Shown: positions 43,684 through 52,711 of the stretch, one piece after another | Position numbering within the stretch: position 1 is the first letter of the stretch | Layout of the letters: each line of letters begins with the position of its first letter | Translations under genes and position numbers: made by a program | Notes under the pieces: generated by a model | The model's database searches: none | What the model saw: the letters and a program-made list of their open reading frames with translations, nothing else | Told to the model about the DNA's origin: nothing | Origin: an uncultured Tenacibaculum sp. | GTDB taxonomy: Bacteria; Bacteroidota; Bacteroidia; Flavobacteriales; Flavobacteriaceae | Direction: 5' to 3' | Assembly (NCBI GenBank): GCA_947493285.1 | Contig: CANLQH010000002.1 | Span: 1-64,000, forward strand | Length of the DNA: 64,000 nt

Positions 43684-44580
43684 TTAATCCTTAAGCGACA
43701 ACCAAGTCATAATATTTAATAACAATTTATAATTCTCTCCGGCTCCCTCTGCATTCATTCCTACTTTAAATTGATTTCTTCCTGCCAATTGAGCAGTAAA
43801 CATTGCTGCTTCTCCAAAGAATGCTACTTTACCTTTTCCATATTTCATAATTGCACCTTGTGATAACCCTTTAGCTGAAAAGCTTTTTGTTTTTTCTGAA
43901 AATCGCCACATGGTATCTGGTAAATGCACTCGCATTTTCTCATTTGTTTTTAATATAGAAATTGCTTTATCTGGAATTTCAAACGCTTGACCTGTAAATG
44001 TTTTTATCGATTTTATCTTTTCATATTTTTCAGCTCCGTTTATAATTTTATGCTTTCCTAATAATGAGTTTTCATTAGAAAAATCGAATATTCCTCTTCG
44101 ATTTTCATCAAACAAGAAGCTATCGTAAAAAGTAAATCCAAATGCTTTTGCTAATTTCTCACTCGCACCTGCAAAAGGCATATGATCTGCAATTAAAAAC
44201 AAAGAACCACCTTTTTTTACCCAAGTTTTCACAGCTTTGACTTCCTCTTTAGAAAAGGCACTTGGTGTAGGAACTACAAACGGACCTCTTGCTCCTTCAA
44301 CCAAAGCATTTGATATTACCAAAACTTTTACAACTTCTAAACTTTCTTTTGAAAACTTTTCTGTAAAACCTTTTACATTATATCCTGCTTGACCTAAAAC
44401 ATTAGCAAATGGTTTAAAGCGATTGTCTTTTGTATGAAAATTGTTATGAGCTTCATCAATATACACCTCAACATTCATTCCTGTCTTTTGAATACTAGGT
44501 ATATATAATGTATCTGGTATCTGTTGAGCAATACCAGATACATTCACACATAATAGAAGTGTAAGTAAAATATATTTCAC
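43684..44580 (-). CDS. DUF4350-like exported protein (class I glutamine-amidotransferase-like fold)
   Basis: A GTG at 44580, one base after the upstream stop, gives a signal peptide (KYILLTLLLCVNVSGIAQQ) and 298 residues; a longer frame would run into the upstream gene. The domain looks like DUF4350/ThuA-type: VYIDEAHNNFHT, KVLVISNAL, AVKTWVKKGGSLFLIADHMPFAG, and KGKVAFFGEAAMFTAQ near the C-terminus. It lacks an obvious nucleophile cysteine and probably binds rather than hydrolyses. It is the fourth gene of the BlaI/BlaR1 operon. Confidence 0.75.
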   Translation of the reverse strand: MKYILLTLLLCVNVSGIAQQIPDTLYIPSIQKTGMNVEVYIDEAHNNFHTKDNRFKPFANVLGQAGYNVKGFTEKFSKESLEVVKVLVISNALVEGARGPFVVPTPSAFSKEEVKAVKTWVKKGGSLFLIADHMPFAGASEKLAKAFGFTFYDSFLFDENRRGIFDFSNENSLLGKHKIINGAEKYEKIKSIKTFTGQAFEIPDKAISILKTNEKMRVHLPDTMWRFSEKTKSFSAKGLSQGAIMKYGKGKVAFFGEAAMFTAQLAGRNQFKVGMNAEGAGENYKLLLNIMTWLSLKD

Positions 44581-44581
44581 C

Positions 44582-46075
44582 TTATTCAACCTTAAATGTA
44601 ATTGGTAAAGTGTAACCTGTTGACACAATTTTTCCATCTTTCTCTCCAGGTTTCATTATTGGTAATTTACTAGCTACCTCTATAGCGTGTTCTTTTAATG
44701 CTGGGTGTGGTGCTCTAGCTTTAATATCTACTATCTTGCCCTCTTTGTTAATTTTAAATTGAACATATATTCTTTGTTTACCAGAATCTAAACCTAAAGT
44801 ATTTGCTATTTTTCTATCAAAATTATTTACAACAAACTTCATCATTTTTTTATTAAAACACTCTTTATTCCCTTCTATACAACCAGGAAAAGTTGGATGC
44901 TTGTCTAATGTTGCAAAAGGAGCATAATCTGTTTCTCCTTTAGCATCTAGTTTAACAATATCAAAAACTATCATTTTTCTATTATTCAACCCTTCATGAA
45001 TTTTAATATTCAATGGAGTTTTTTTTGACCCTAATCTACTTTTCAACTCTAAGAATTCTTCTTTTTCTTTAGCAGTAAGATCTTCAATTGTTAATTCTTT
45101 TGTATTTAAACCTTTGCTTCCAAAATAAACATCCATATAACTTTCATCTGGTGCTATACTTGGTTCCTTTTCTAAATCGGTATACACCTTTCTTTTTTCT
45201 TTCTTTTGTTCAACTAAAGTTTTCTCGTTTTCAGAACAAGCCGTATACAAAACCATACTTGCCAGTAATGGGATTAACAATAAGTACTTTAATTGTTTAA
45301 TTTCTTTCGATTTCTTTTTTGTCATCATAATAATTCGTTTTTTGATTAATGAATGTTTATAAAATTGATTAATGAATGAAATACTCTCCACTTGAAAAAT
45401 ATCAGAGAGTAAATTGTTTATATAGTTTTCTTTTGGAGTAGACTTACTTACTATCGCATCAGAAATATATTCATGAACTAATGAAATTCGGTTTTGATAC
45501 ACATATACCATTGGATTAAACCACATAATAATTCTTAGAAACTCGAAAAACAATAAATCGAATGTGTGTTTTTGTTGGCTATGTACCAACTCATGCTGAA
45601 TTATCTTTTCTTGCTTTTCAGCTGGAATACCTTTTCCTAAAAAAATATAATTAAAGAATGAAAATGCTTTTGAACCTTGAGGTAGCAGCACTAACTTATA
45701 AGAGCTTCTTTTCTCGCTTCCATATTTAAAAATTAGTCGAATGATGCGTTGTAACTTTATCATGAAAACTACCAAAAACAGTAAGCTTCCCAACCAAAAT
45801 AGTACATCTAAATAATCTATCGATTGATACCAAGCTGCTTGCTCAATAACTTTTTGAGGTGACAATACTACTTCTGGTAGTAAAATCGTATATTCTATCG
45901 GAACCGCTTTTTGAATTGTTGGTATTTTTAACAACGGTAGTATAAATGAGATTACCGCTGTACTCAGCAAATACCATCTATTCTTTGTAAAGAACGTCTC
46001 TTTGCTTAAAAAGAAATCATACACCGCAACAAATAGCGCTTGAAATAATATTACTTGAATAATGTAGTTTATCAT
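44582..46075 (-). CDS. BlaR1-type M56 peptidase fused to a TonB C-terminal domain
   Basis: This 497-residue membrane protein has four N-terminal TM segments (about 1-20, 34-50, 90-108 and near 265-280) and a cytoplasm-facing M56 zinc-peptidase motif H161-ELVH-165. A TonB C-terminal-like domain (about 400-497: VQFKINKEGKIVDIKARAPHPALKEHAIEVASKLP) takes the place of the BlaR1 penicillin sensor. It should sense an envelope signal and cleave the co-encoded BlaI-type repressor; a penicillin signal is unlikely. It overlaps the repressor gene by 4 nt. Confidence 0.92.
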   Translation of the reverse strand: MINYIIQVILFQALFVAVYDFFLSKETFFTKNRWYLLSTAVISFILPLLKIPTIQKAVPIEYTILLPEVVLSPQKVIEQAAWYQSIDYLDVLFWLGSLLFLVVFMIKLQRIIRLIFKYGSEKRSSYKLVLLPQGSKAFSFFNYIFLGKGIPAEKQEKIIQHELVHSQQKHTFDLLFFEFLRIIMWFNPMVYVYQNRISLVHEYISDAIVSKSTPKENYINNLLSDIFQVESISFINQFYKHSLIKKRIIMMTKKKSKEIKQLKYLLLIPLLASMVLYTACSENEKTLVEQKKEKRKVYTDLEKEPSIAPDESYMDVYFGSKGLNTKELTIEDLTAKEKEEFLELKSRLGSKKTPLNIKIHEGLNNRKMIVFDIVKLDAKGETDYAPFATLDKHPTFPGCIEGNKECFNKKMMKFVVNNFDRKIANTLGLDSGKQRIYVQFKINKEGKIVDIKARAPHPALKEHAIEVASKLPIMKPGEKDGKIVSTGYTLPITFKVE

Positions 46076-46440
46076 GATTTCTTGTTTTTATCTACCTCTT
46101 TTAAAATACTCTCAAGCTCATTGATATCCATTTTATTTTCCTTCATAAAAAAAGACACCATGCTTTTAAATGAACCTCCAAAATATCCGTTCATTAACTT
46201 ATGTAAGCTTTCATTACTATAATCCGATTTTTCTACTAAGGGATGATATACATACCCTCTCCCTTTTGGTTCGTGCCCTACAAATTCTTTTGTTTCTAAA
46301 ATTCTAATGATTGTTGAAACTGTGTTATATGCTGGTTTTGGCTCTGGTAGTTCAGCGATTACTTCTTTTACCGATGCAACTTTTAAATTCCATAAAACTT
46401 GCATTATCTGCTCTTCTGCTTTTGTTAACTGTTTACTCAT
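46072..46440 (-). CDS. BlaI/MecI/CopY-family repressor
   Basis: This 122-residue dimeric winged-helix repressor begins with the conserved LTKAEEQIMQVLWNLKVASVKEVIAELPEPKPAYNTVSTIIRILE helix-turn-helix and wing. The short C-terminal helices mediate dimerisation and contain the site normally cut by the BlaR1-type peptidase. It is encoded directly in front of that peptidase. The 40-bp palindrome at 47491-47530 is the likely operator of its own operon. Confidence 0.94.
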   Translation of the reverse strand: MSKQLTKAEEQIMQVLWNLKVASVKEVIAELPEPKPAYNTVSTIIRILETKEFVGHEPKGRGYVYHPLVEKSDYSNESLHKLMNGYFGGSFKSMVSFFMKENKMDINELESILKEVDKNKKS

Positions 46441-46442
46441 TT

Positions 46443-47471
46443 TTATTCTTTTAAAGTAGTATGAAAATATTCTGATTTAAATAATTTTGATGGATCTTCT
46501 TTACTGTAAGTGTATTTTACTTTAGCGATATCTCGTACAGGAACTACCTCCTTATTCAATCCATAAAAAACTCGTTCTTTTACATTTCCGTAAATATCAA
46601 ATTTGTAATTTCTAAACACATATTCTCTATTCCCTACCATTGGCTTACCATCTAAACCAATTGTTATATACTGTAATACATTTCCGTTGTCATCATATTT
46701 TACAATTCCGCCTGCTGCTCCTATAAAAGTCCCAACAACAGGTACTTTCTTTGCGTTTAAAAATTTATATGAAACGATATTAAATTTTTCATCATAGACT
46801 GGCACATCGATTGCTACACCTGTTGCTTCTTCAATCAAATTCCCTTTATCATCGACATTATTCATCGATTGTAAAATTCCTTCTTTAGAAAATTTATATA
46901 ATGTTGTCATAAAATGATAATAAGATCTCATTGGCACAAAATCTCCTTTTACATTTTTTCTTTTCTCCGACACATCACTATCGTTAACATGAGACCAGAA
47001 GTACTCATAAATTCCCCAAGAATTATTTATTGGCTTCTCTTCATCATCATAATGCTTCAATCCTACTTTTTTATTTTTCTCATCGTAACTGTATACTTCT
47101 TTATATACACCCATAAAATTTTTACGTTGATTACCATACTCATCAAAAAAAGTTCTTACCTCTGTATTGTTCTTATATTCAATACTCGTTTTAGGCATTA
47201 AATTTCGATTTCCATCTAACATCCCAGATCTTCTAGTACTAATTAATTTACCTCCGATATTATACTCTACTAAAATCAACTTACCTAGTTCATTATATGT
47301 CAACTTATAATTATTCTCCCTAAGTGCTCTTCCTTTTGTTATTTCTATTCTACCTTTTATCCCAGAAAAAGGGGTTTCTCTAAATACCAAATGTTTATAA
47401 TGTTTAACTTTACTCTGAGCATTTGTCGTAATTGAAAGAAGAGTAATTATAATTAATATCGAATATCTCAT
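46443..47471 (-). CDS. Secreted protein of unknown function, YD/WG-like repeats
   Basis: This 342-residue protein has a signal peptide (ITTNAQ, to about residue 19). It is built of short beta-hairpin units with a conserved pattern such as YDEKNKKVGLKHYDDEEKPI and YDDNGNVLQYITIGLDGKPM, similar to WG/YD/MORN-type repeats. No enzyme signature is seen. It is first in the BlaI/BlaR1 operon, 2 nt before the repressor, and is therefore a regulated output of the system. Confidence 0.8.
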   Translation of the reverse strand: MRYSILIIITLLSITTNAQSKVKHYKHLVFRETPFSGIKGRIEITKGRALRENNYKLTYNELGKLILVEYNIGGKLISTRRSGMLDGNRNLMPKTSIEYKNNTEVRTFFDEYGNQRKNFMGVYKEVYSYDEKNKKVGLKHYDDEEKPINNSWGIYEYFWSHVNDSDVSEKRKNVKGDFVPMRSYYHFMTTLYKFSKEGILQSMNNVDDKGNLIEEATGVAIDVPVYDEKFNIVSYKFLNAKKVPVVGTFIGAAGGIVKYDDNGNVLQYITIGLDGKPMVGNREYVFRNYKFDIYGNVKERVFYGLNKEVVPVRDIAKVKYTYSKEDPSKLFKSEYFHTTLKE

Positions 47472-47486
47472 TAAGTTTATTTTTCA

Positions 47487-47530
47487 CAAATATAACTAAA
47501 AAATTAGTTTAAACTAATTTTTTAGTTATA
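47487..47530 (-). promoter_or_regulatory. Promoter and 40-bp palindromic operator of the BlaI/BlaR1 operon
   Basis: Bases 47491-47530 form a perfect 40-bp palindrome built of four half-sites, AACTAA / TTAGTT, in alternating orientation. On the - strand TATATTTG (47494-47487) is an exact -7 element that overlaps the palindrome's edge, with the first gene starting 16 nt further at 47471. A dimeric BlaI-type repressor bound here would block the promoter. Canonical BlaI/MecI operators are shorter dyads, so two dimers may bind. Confidence 0.75.
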
Positions 47531-47590
47531 AAATCATGTAACAAACTGTTAGTATCTTCGTCATATTTATAAGAAATCGTTAAAAACACA

Positions 47591-48091
47591 ATGGATATAC
47601 TACTTGCTTTTCTTGGCTTCTTTTTTGTTTGCTTAGGTATAATTGGATCATTTTTACCAATTTTACCAGGGCCAATTACTAGCTGGATTGGATTATTTTT
47701 ATTGCATTTAACCAAAGCAATACCACAAGACTGGACTTTTCTTGGAGTTACTTTAGCTATAGCTGTATTAATCTTTTTCTTAGACTATTTTATCCCTGCT
47801 ATGGGCACAAAACGTTTTGGAGGTACAAAATATGGCGTATACGGAACAACAATTGGATTAATTATAGGTTTACTCTCCCCTATTCCATTCGGAATATTAA
47901 TAGGAGCTTTTTGTGGAGCATTAATAGGTGAATTAATATATGACAGCAATGATACTAACCGAGCTATAAAAGCTTCTTTTGGTGCATTTTTAGGCTTCTT
48001 AGCTTCTGTAACCATTAAATTCTCAATTTCTTCAGTATATTTTGTGCTGTTTATAATGACGCTATGGGAATATAAAGAAGTTTTATTCTAG
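47591..48091 (+). CDS. DUF456 integral membrane protein
   Basis: This 166-residue protein is almost entirely hydrophobic with five or so TM segments. It shows the DUF456 pattern of two glycine-rich halves: GIIGSFLPILPGPITSWIGLFLLHLT and GLLSPIPFGILIGAFCGALIGELI. The function is unknown. It is divergent from the BlaI operon, and the shared intergenic region contains the 40-bp palindrome, so it might also be controlled by it. Confidence 0.88.
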   Translation: MDILLAFLGFFFVCLGIIGSFLPILPGPITSWIGLFLLHLTKAIPQDWTFLGVTLAIAVLIFFLDYFIPAMGTKRFGGTKYGVYGTTIGLIIGLLSPIPFGILIGAFCGALIGELIYDSNDTNRAIKASFGAFLGFLASVTIKFSISSVYFVLFIMTLWEYKEVLF

Positions 48092-48287
48092 TTGAGTTTA
48101 CTCCAAAAAAAAAGCAACCCATTTCAGGGAAGCTTTCCATTGGTTAACAAAACCATGACACTACTTAAAGTGCCTAACAACACAACTAAATGCTACTTTA
48201 TAAAAAAGCAGCCTGCAAATATACAACCTTTTTTAAAACCTACAAGTTTTTTCTATTATTTTACAAAAAATGTGAAACTGTTATTCA
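48092..48287. other. Non-coding spacer before lysS
   Basis: A 67-codon frame opens here from a TTG but has no recognisable product. I see only weak hairpins (for example TGGTTAACAAAACCA near 48140) and no good terminator. Confidence 0.5.
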
Positions 48288-48318
48288 TTGTTTAATTCTT
48301 CAATTGATTGTATCTTTG
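48288..48318 (+). promoter_or_regulatory. Promoter of lysS
   Basis: TTG (48288-48290), 20 bp, TATCTTTG (48311-48318) is the best -33/-7 pair in the window. It lies 31 nt before the ATG at 48350 and overlaps the TTG that opens a longer reading frame. Confidence 0.75.
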
Positions 48319-48349
48319 CCTCTTCATTAAAAATTATAAAAAACAACCC

Positions 48350-50047
48350 ATGCAATTATCAGAACAAGAAGTTGTACGTAGAGAAAAGTTAGGGAGATTA
48401 CGCGAGTTAAATATTAATCCGTACCCTGCTGATTTATTTCCATTAAATTCTAATTCAAAAAAAATAAAACAGGATTTTGAAGAAGGGGAAAAAGTGGTGA
48501 TTGCTGGTAGATTAATGAGTCGTCGTATTCAAGGAAAAGCTTCTTTTGCCGAGTTACAAGATAGCGAAGGACGTATACAAGTATACTTTAACCGAGATGA
48601 AATTTGTACTGGAGAAGACAAAACCTTATACAACGAAGTATATAAAAAATTATTAGATATTGGGGATTTCATTGGAATTGAGGGTGAATTATTCACAACT
48701 CAAGTAGGTGAAAAAACTGTAATGGTTAAAGACTTTAAATTATTAAGTAAATCTTTAAAACCATTACCTATTCCAAAAGTTGATGCTGAAGGAAATACTT
48801 ATGATGGATTTACAGATCCTGAAATGCGTTACCGTCAGCGTTATGCAGATTTAGTGGTAAATCCACATGTAAAAGAAGTATTTGTAAAGCGTACTAAATT
48901 ATTCAACGCAATGCGTCAGTTTTTTAATGACGCTGGTTATTTTGAAGTTGAAACGCCAATTTTACAACCAATTGCAGGGGGTGCAGCAGCAAGACCTTTT
49001 ATTACACACCACAATGCGTTAGACATTCCTTTATACATGCGTATTGCCAACGAATTATACTTAAAACGTTTAATTGTTGGAGGTTTTGATGGTGTTTATG
49101 AGTTCTCTAAAAACTTCCGTAATGAAGGAATGGATAGAACACATAATCCAGAATTTACAGCAATGGAAATTTATGTAGCCTATAAAGACTACAACTGGAT
49201 GATGGATTTCACTGAGAAATTATTAGAACATTGTGCTATTACTGTTAACGGAACTACAGAAGCTACATTTGGAGAACACAAAGTTGACTTTAAAGCTCCT
49301 TATGCTCGTGTAACCATGGCTGACTCTATCAAGCACTTTACAGGTTTTGATATTAATGGCAAATCTGAAAGTGAGTTATTTGAAGCTGCTAAAGGAATGG
49401 GCATCGAAGTAGATGCTACTATGGGGAAAGGAAAATTAATTGATGAAATTTTTGGTGAAAAATGTGAAGGAAATTACATTCAGCCAACATTTATTACTGA
49501 TTACCCGAAAGAAATGTCTCCGCTTTGTAAAGAACACAGAGACAACCCTGAATTAACAGAACGTTTTGAATTAATGGTTTGTGGTAAGGAAATAGCAAAT
49601 GCGTATTCTGAATTAAACGACCCTATAGATCAACGTGAGCGTTTCGAAGCACAATTAGAATTAGCAAAACGTGGAGATGATGAAGCTGGCGAATTTATTG
49701 ATCAAGATTTTTTACGCGCTTTAGAATATGGTATGCCACCAACATCTGGATTAGGAATTGGTATGGATCGTTTAATTATGTACTTAACAAATAATCCGTC
49801 TATTCAAGAAGTATTATTCTTCCCACAGATGAAGCCTGAAAAACAAGCTCCAACTGTAGAATTAAATGATGACGAAAAAGCTGTACTAGCTTTATTAGAA
49901 AAAGCTGAGAAAATTGGTTTAAATGATTTAAAAACTCAAAGTGGATTGTCTAATAAAAAATGGGACAAAACCATTAAAAGTTTAACTAAAAATAAACTAG
50001 CTAAAGTTGATAAAACTGACGAAGGTTTATTTATTGAAGTAGTCTAA
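48350..50047 (+). CDS. lysS: Lysyl-tRNA synthetase (class II) with C-terminal extension
   Basis: LysRS charges tRNA-Lys. From the ATG 48350 (MQLSEQEVVRREKL) it has 565 residues: an OB-fold anticodon-binding domain (about 40-150) and the class II core with FNAMRQFFNDAGYFEVETP (motif 1), FRNEGMDRTHNPEFTAMEIY (motif 2) and GLGIGMDRLIMYLTN (motif 3). Compared with the usual about 500 residues there is a C-terminal extension of about 65 residues (ALLEKAEKIGLNDLKTQSGLSNKKWDKTIKSLTKNKL) shaped like a winged helix. The longer frame from TTG 48308 is rejected because it overlaps the promoter. Confidence 0.96.
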   Translation: MQLSEQEVVRREKLGRLRELNINPYPADLFPLNSNSKKIKQDFEEGEKVVIAGRLMSRRIQGKASFAELQDSEGRIQVYFNRDEICTGEDKTLYNEVYKKLLDIGDFIGIEGELFTTQVGEKTVMVKDFKLLSKSLKPLPIPKVDAEGNTYDGFTDPEMRYRQRYADLVVNPHVKEVFVKRTKLFNAMRQFFNDAGYFEVETPILQPIAGGAAARPFITHHNALDIPLYMRIANELYLKRLIVGGFDGVYEFSKNFRNEGMDRTHNPEFTAMEIYVAYKDYNWMMDFTEKLLEHCAITVNGTTEATFGEHKVDFKAPYARVTMADSIKHFTGFDINGKSESELFEAAKGMGIEVDATMGKGKLIDEIFGEKCEGNYIQPTFITDYPKEMSPLCKEHRDNPELTERFELMVCGKEIANAYSELNDPIDQRERFEAQLELAKRGDDEAGEFIDQDFLRALEYGMPPTSGLGIGMDRLIMYLTNNPSIQEVLFFPQMKPEKQAPTVELNDDEKAVLALLEKAEKIGLNDLKTQSGLSNKKWDKTIKSLTKNKLAKVDKTDEGLFIEVV

Positions 50048-50069
50048 CTTTAAAATATACGCAATATTG

Positions 50070-50098
50070 AAAAGCAACCTAATTAGGTTGCTTTTTTT
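50070..50098 (+). terminator. Terminator of lysS
   Basis: AAAAGCAACCTAA / TTAGGTTGCTTTT is a perfect palindrome followed by further T residues. Confidence 0.92.
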
Positions 50099-50130
50099 GT
50101 CTGTAAACTTTTTATTAACTTTAACTAGTT

Positions 50131-52152
50131 GTGAAAAAGCTATTTACATATACACCTTTTTATTATTTATTTTTTTTGATTCTTGGAATCATTATTCAAT
50201 TTCAATGGGATCTTTGGAGATTTGATTTTACGACTCTATTTACTTCTTTTTTATTTTTAAACACCTTATTGTTTGTATTTAAAAAACGGTTAAAAATTGC
50301 TTTTACAGTTATAAGTTCTTTTGTTTTTATATTAATCGGTATTGCAACTATAGTTATTCAGAATCCTAAAAATTATAGCAATTATTATTTTAATAACCAC
50401 CAAGAAAACAGCAATGCAGTTCTAACAATTCAAAAAGTATTAAAACCTGGAAATTATTATAACAAATATGTTGCTAATGTTACACAAGTAAACTCAAAAG
50501 AAACTACAGGAAAAGTTTTATTGAATATCCAAAAAGACAGCGCACACATCTCTTTACAAGTAGGCAATCAGCTCTTTTTAAAACCAGAATTTAAAAAATT
50601 AATTCCTCCTTTAAACCTACATCAGTTTAGTTATAAAGATTACTTAGCAAAACAACACATTTACCATCAAATATTCACAAGCAAAAGTCATTACAGGAGA
50701 CTAAATAACAATCACTATTCATTAATAACATTATCAGCATCAGTTAGAAGAAAAATTCAAACTTCATTAAAAAAACACAACTTTTCTAAAAATGAATATG
50801 CAGTAATCAATGCTTTGCTATTGGGGCAACGTCAAGAAATATCAAAGGAACTATTACAAGACTACACCAATGCAGGAGCGATTCATATTTTAGCAATTTC
50901 AGGCTTACATATAGGAATCATACTACTAATCTTATCTTTTTTATTTAAACCCATAGAGCGGTTTAAAAACGGACGTTTAATAAAGAGTATCTTAATCATA
51001 TTACTACTTTGGATGTTCGCTTTTATTGCTGGCTTATCAGCATCAGTTATGAGAGCTGTAACCATGTTTAGCTTTGTTGCAATTGGAGCTTCTTTTAAAA
51101 AGAAAAAAATAATTGAGCATTCCTTAATCAGCTCCATGTTTTTACTCTTACTCATAAAACCTCTTTTCTTATTTGATGTCGGTTTTCAACTAAGTTACTT
51201 AGCCGTTTTTGGAATCGTTTGGGTACAACCTCTACTCTACAATTTATGGAAACCAAATTTTTGGCTACTAGATAATTTTTGGAGACTTTTTACCGTATCT
51301 GTAGCTGCTCAAGCTGGAATATTACCAATAAGTCTGTACTATTTCCATCAATTTCCTGCATTGTTTATTTTATCGAACTTAATTATCATTCCTTTTTTAG
51401 GTGGAATCTTAATAGGTGGAATCCTTATTATAACCCTTTCTCTTTTAAACATACTACCGCAACTTATTGCAGATTTTTATGGTTGGATAATCTCATTTAT
51501 GAATGAAACTGTAAGTTGGATTTCTAACAAAGAAGAGTTTCTTTTTAAAGAGATATCGATGCCTTTTATTGAAATGATTGTTTGGTATCTTTTTATTGTT
51601 TTAGCATTTCAGTTTTTAATATCAAAAAACAGCAAACAATTCAAATACTTTTTAATCTCAATCATCTTAGTGCAATCAGTTTATATTTTTGAAGCTTACC
51701 AAAGAAACAACAAACAAGAATTCATCGTTTTTCATAAAAGCAGGAAAAACTTAATTGGAGTCAGAAACTCGAAAGAGCTAATAATTCATCACAATCTTGA
51801 TTCAAAAAAAATTGATACAGAAAAATCAATTATTGCTTACCGAATAAATGAAAATATTAAAAGTAAATTTTCTAGTAAAAAACCAACACTTTTAAAATTC
51901 AAATCAAATACTATTTTAATTGTTGATAGTTTAGGAGTTTATCAGTTTAAAAATATCAAAAACTCGATAGTACTTTTACAAAACAGTCCAAAAATAAACT
52001 TAAATCGATTGATTAAAAAACTAAATCCTAAACAAATAGTAGCCGATGGTAGTAATTACAAAAGCTATATAAGTAGATGGAATATGACTTGTAGACAAAG
52101 AAAAACTCCGTTTTATCACACAGGACAAAACGGAGCTTATATTGTTAAGTAA
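50131..52152 (+). CDS. ComEC/Rec2-like DNA-uptake channel, degenerate MBL tail
   Basis: This 673-residue membrane protein starts with GTG. It has N-terminal TM helices with a DUF4131-type OB insert (about 75-200) and the Competence domain (about 220-500: NAGAIHILAISGLHIGIILLI, FIAGLSASVMRAVTMFS, FDVGFQLSYLAVFGIVW). The C-terminal domain (about 540-673) is where ComEC proteins carry an MBL nuclease-like domain, but no HxHxDH motif is present. It may import DNA without the hydrolase. The neighbours do not encode other competence genes. Confidence 0.9.
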   Translation: MKKLFTYTPFYYLFFLILGIIIQFQWDLWRFDFTTLFTSFLFLNTLLFVFKKRLKIAFTVISSFVFILIGIATIVIQNPKNYSNYYFNNHQENSNAVLTIQKVLKPGNYYNKYVANVTQVNSKETTGKVLLNIQKDSAHISLQVGNQLFLKPEFKKLIPPLNLHQFSYKDYLAKQHIYHQIFTSKSHYRRLNNNHYSLITLSASVRRKIQTSLKKHNFSKNEYAVINALLLGQRQEISKELLQDYTNAGAIHILAISGLHIGIILLILSFLFKPIERFKNGRLIKSILIILLLWMFAFIAGLSASVMRAVTMFSFVAIGASFKKKKIIEHSLISSMFLLLLIKPLFLFDVGFQLSYLAVFGIVWVQPLLYNLWKPNFWLLDNFWRLFTVSVAAQAGILPISLYYFHQFPALFILSNLIIIPFLGGILIGGILIITLSLLNILPQLIADFYGWIISFMNETVSWISNKEEFLFKEISMPFIEMIVWYLFIVLAFQFLISKNSKQFKYFLISIILVQSVYIFEAYQRNNKQEFIVFHKSRKNLIGVRNSKELIIHHNLDSKKIDTEKSIIAYRINENIKSKFSSKKPTLLKFKSNTILIVDSLGVYQFKNIKNSIVLLQNSPKINLNRLIKKLNPKQIVADGSNYKSYISRWNMTCRQRKTPFYHTGQNGAYIVK

Positions 52153-52159
52153 TAACCAA

Positions 52160-52678
52160 TTAGTTTACCCTTTTAAAATTCTTTTCAAAATCTACCCAAC
52201 TAGAGTTCTTGTAATTATTATTATTAAAGAAAGCTAAAATCTTTTCAAATCTATCCTCTTTTAAATAACCCGGAACGGTTTGAATTAACTGTTCTTCTGG
52301 ATTAAAAAATGCTGTTGAAGGATAACTCATTTTACCTTTCATAATAGCTGCTGCTAATTGATGGTATTTACTTCGTCCTTCTTGCACATACTTATAGGTT
52401 TTCCCTTTAAACTGAATATCCTCTTTACCTTCGCCGTCCATCTTTACAGCATAGTAATTATCATTAATATACTTAACAATAACATCGCTCTTATAAGTAG
52501 TTTTATCCATTTTTTTACACCAACCACACCAATCTGTATATAAATCAACTAAAATAGGTTTCGGATTTTCTTTATTCTTCTCAATTGCTTCTTCAAAAGT
52601 TAACCAATTAACTTCTTCTTGTGCATTCACTCCTATCGAAATAATTGCTAAAACGGCTACTAATATTAATTTCTTCAT
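52160..52678 (-). CDS. Periplasmic thioredoxin-like protein (CGWC)
   Basis: This 172-residue protein has a signal peptide (GVNAQ, residues 16-20) and a thioredoxin fold with active site C51-G-W-C54 in LVDLYTDWCGWCKKM. A cis-Pro-like YPSTAFF lies near residue 119. It resembles DUF255/thioredoxin_7 proteins. The likely role is disulfide reduction or exchange in the periplasm. It is monocistronic with an exact -7 element upstream. Confidence 0.9.
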   Translation of the reverse strand: MKKLILVAVLAIISIGVNAQEEVNWLTFEEAIEKNKENPKPILVDLYTDWCGWCKKMDKTTYKSDVIVKYINDNYYAVKMDGEGKEDIQFKGKTYKYVQEGRSKYHQLAAAIMKGKMSYPSTAFFNPEEQLIQTVPGYLKEDRFEKILAFFNNNNYKNSSWVDFEKNFKRVN

Positions 52679-52703
52679 GTCTCTTAGGTCTCAATAAGTA
52701 TTC

Positions 52704-52711
52704 CAAATTTA
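52704..52711 (-). promoter_or_regulatory. -7 promoter element of the thioredoxin-like gene
   Basis: The - strand reads TAAATTTG, an exact TAnnTTTG match 25 nt before the ATG at 52678. Confidence 0.5.

Noticed and set aside
47509..47715. 68-codon frame on the - strand opposite DUF456
   Set aside because: It is antisense to a clear DUF456 gene and its Lys/Pro/Ile-rich product has no recognisable pattern.
48092..48295. 67-codon + strand frame before lysS
   Set aside because: It opens with TTG, has no family pattern and overlaps the lysS promoter region.
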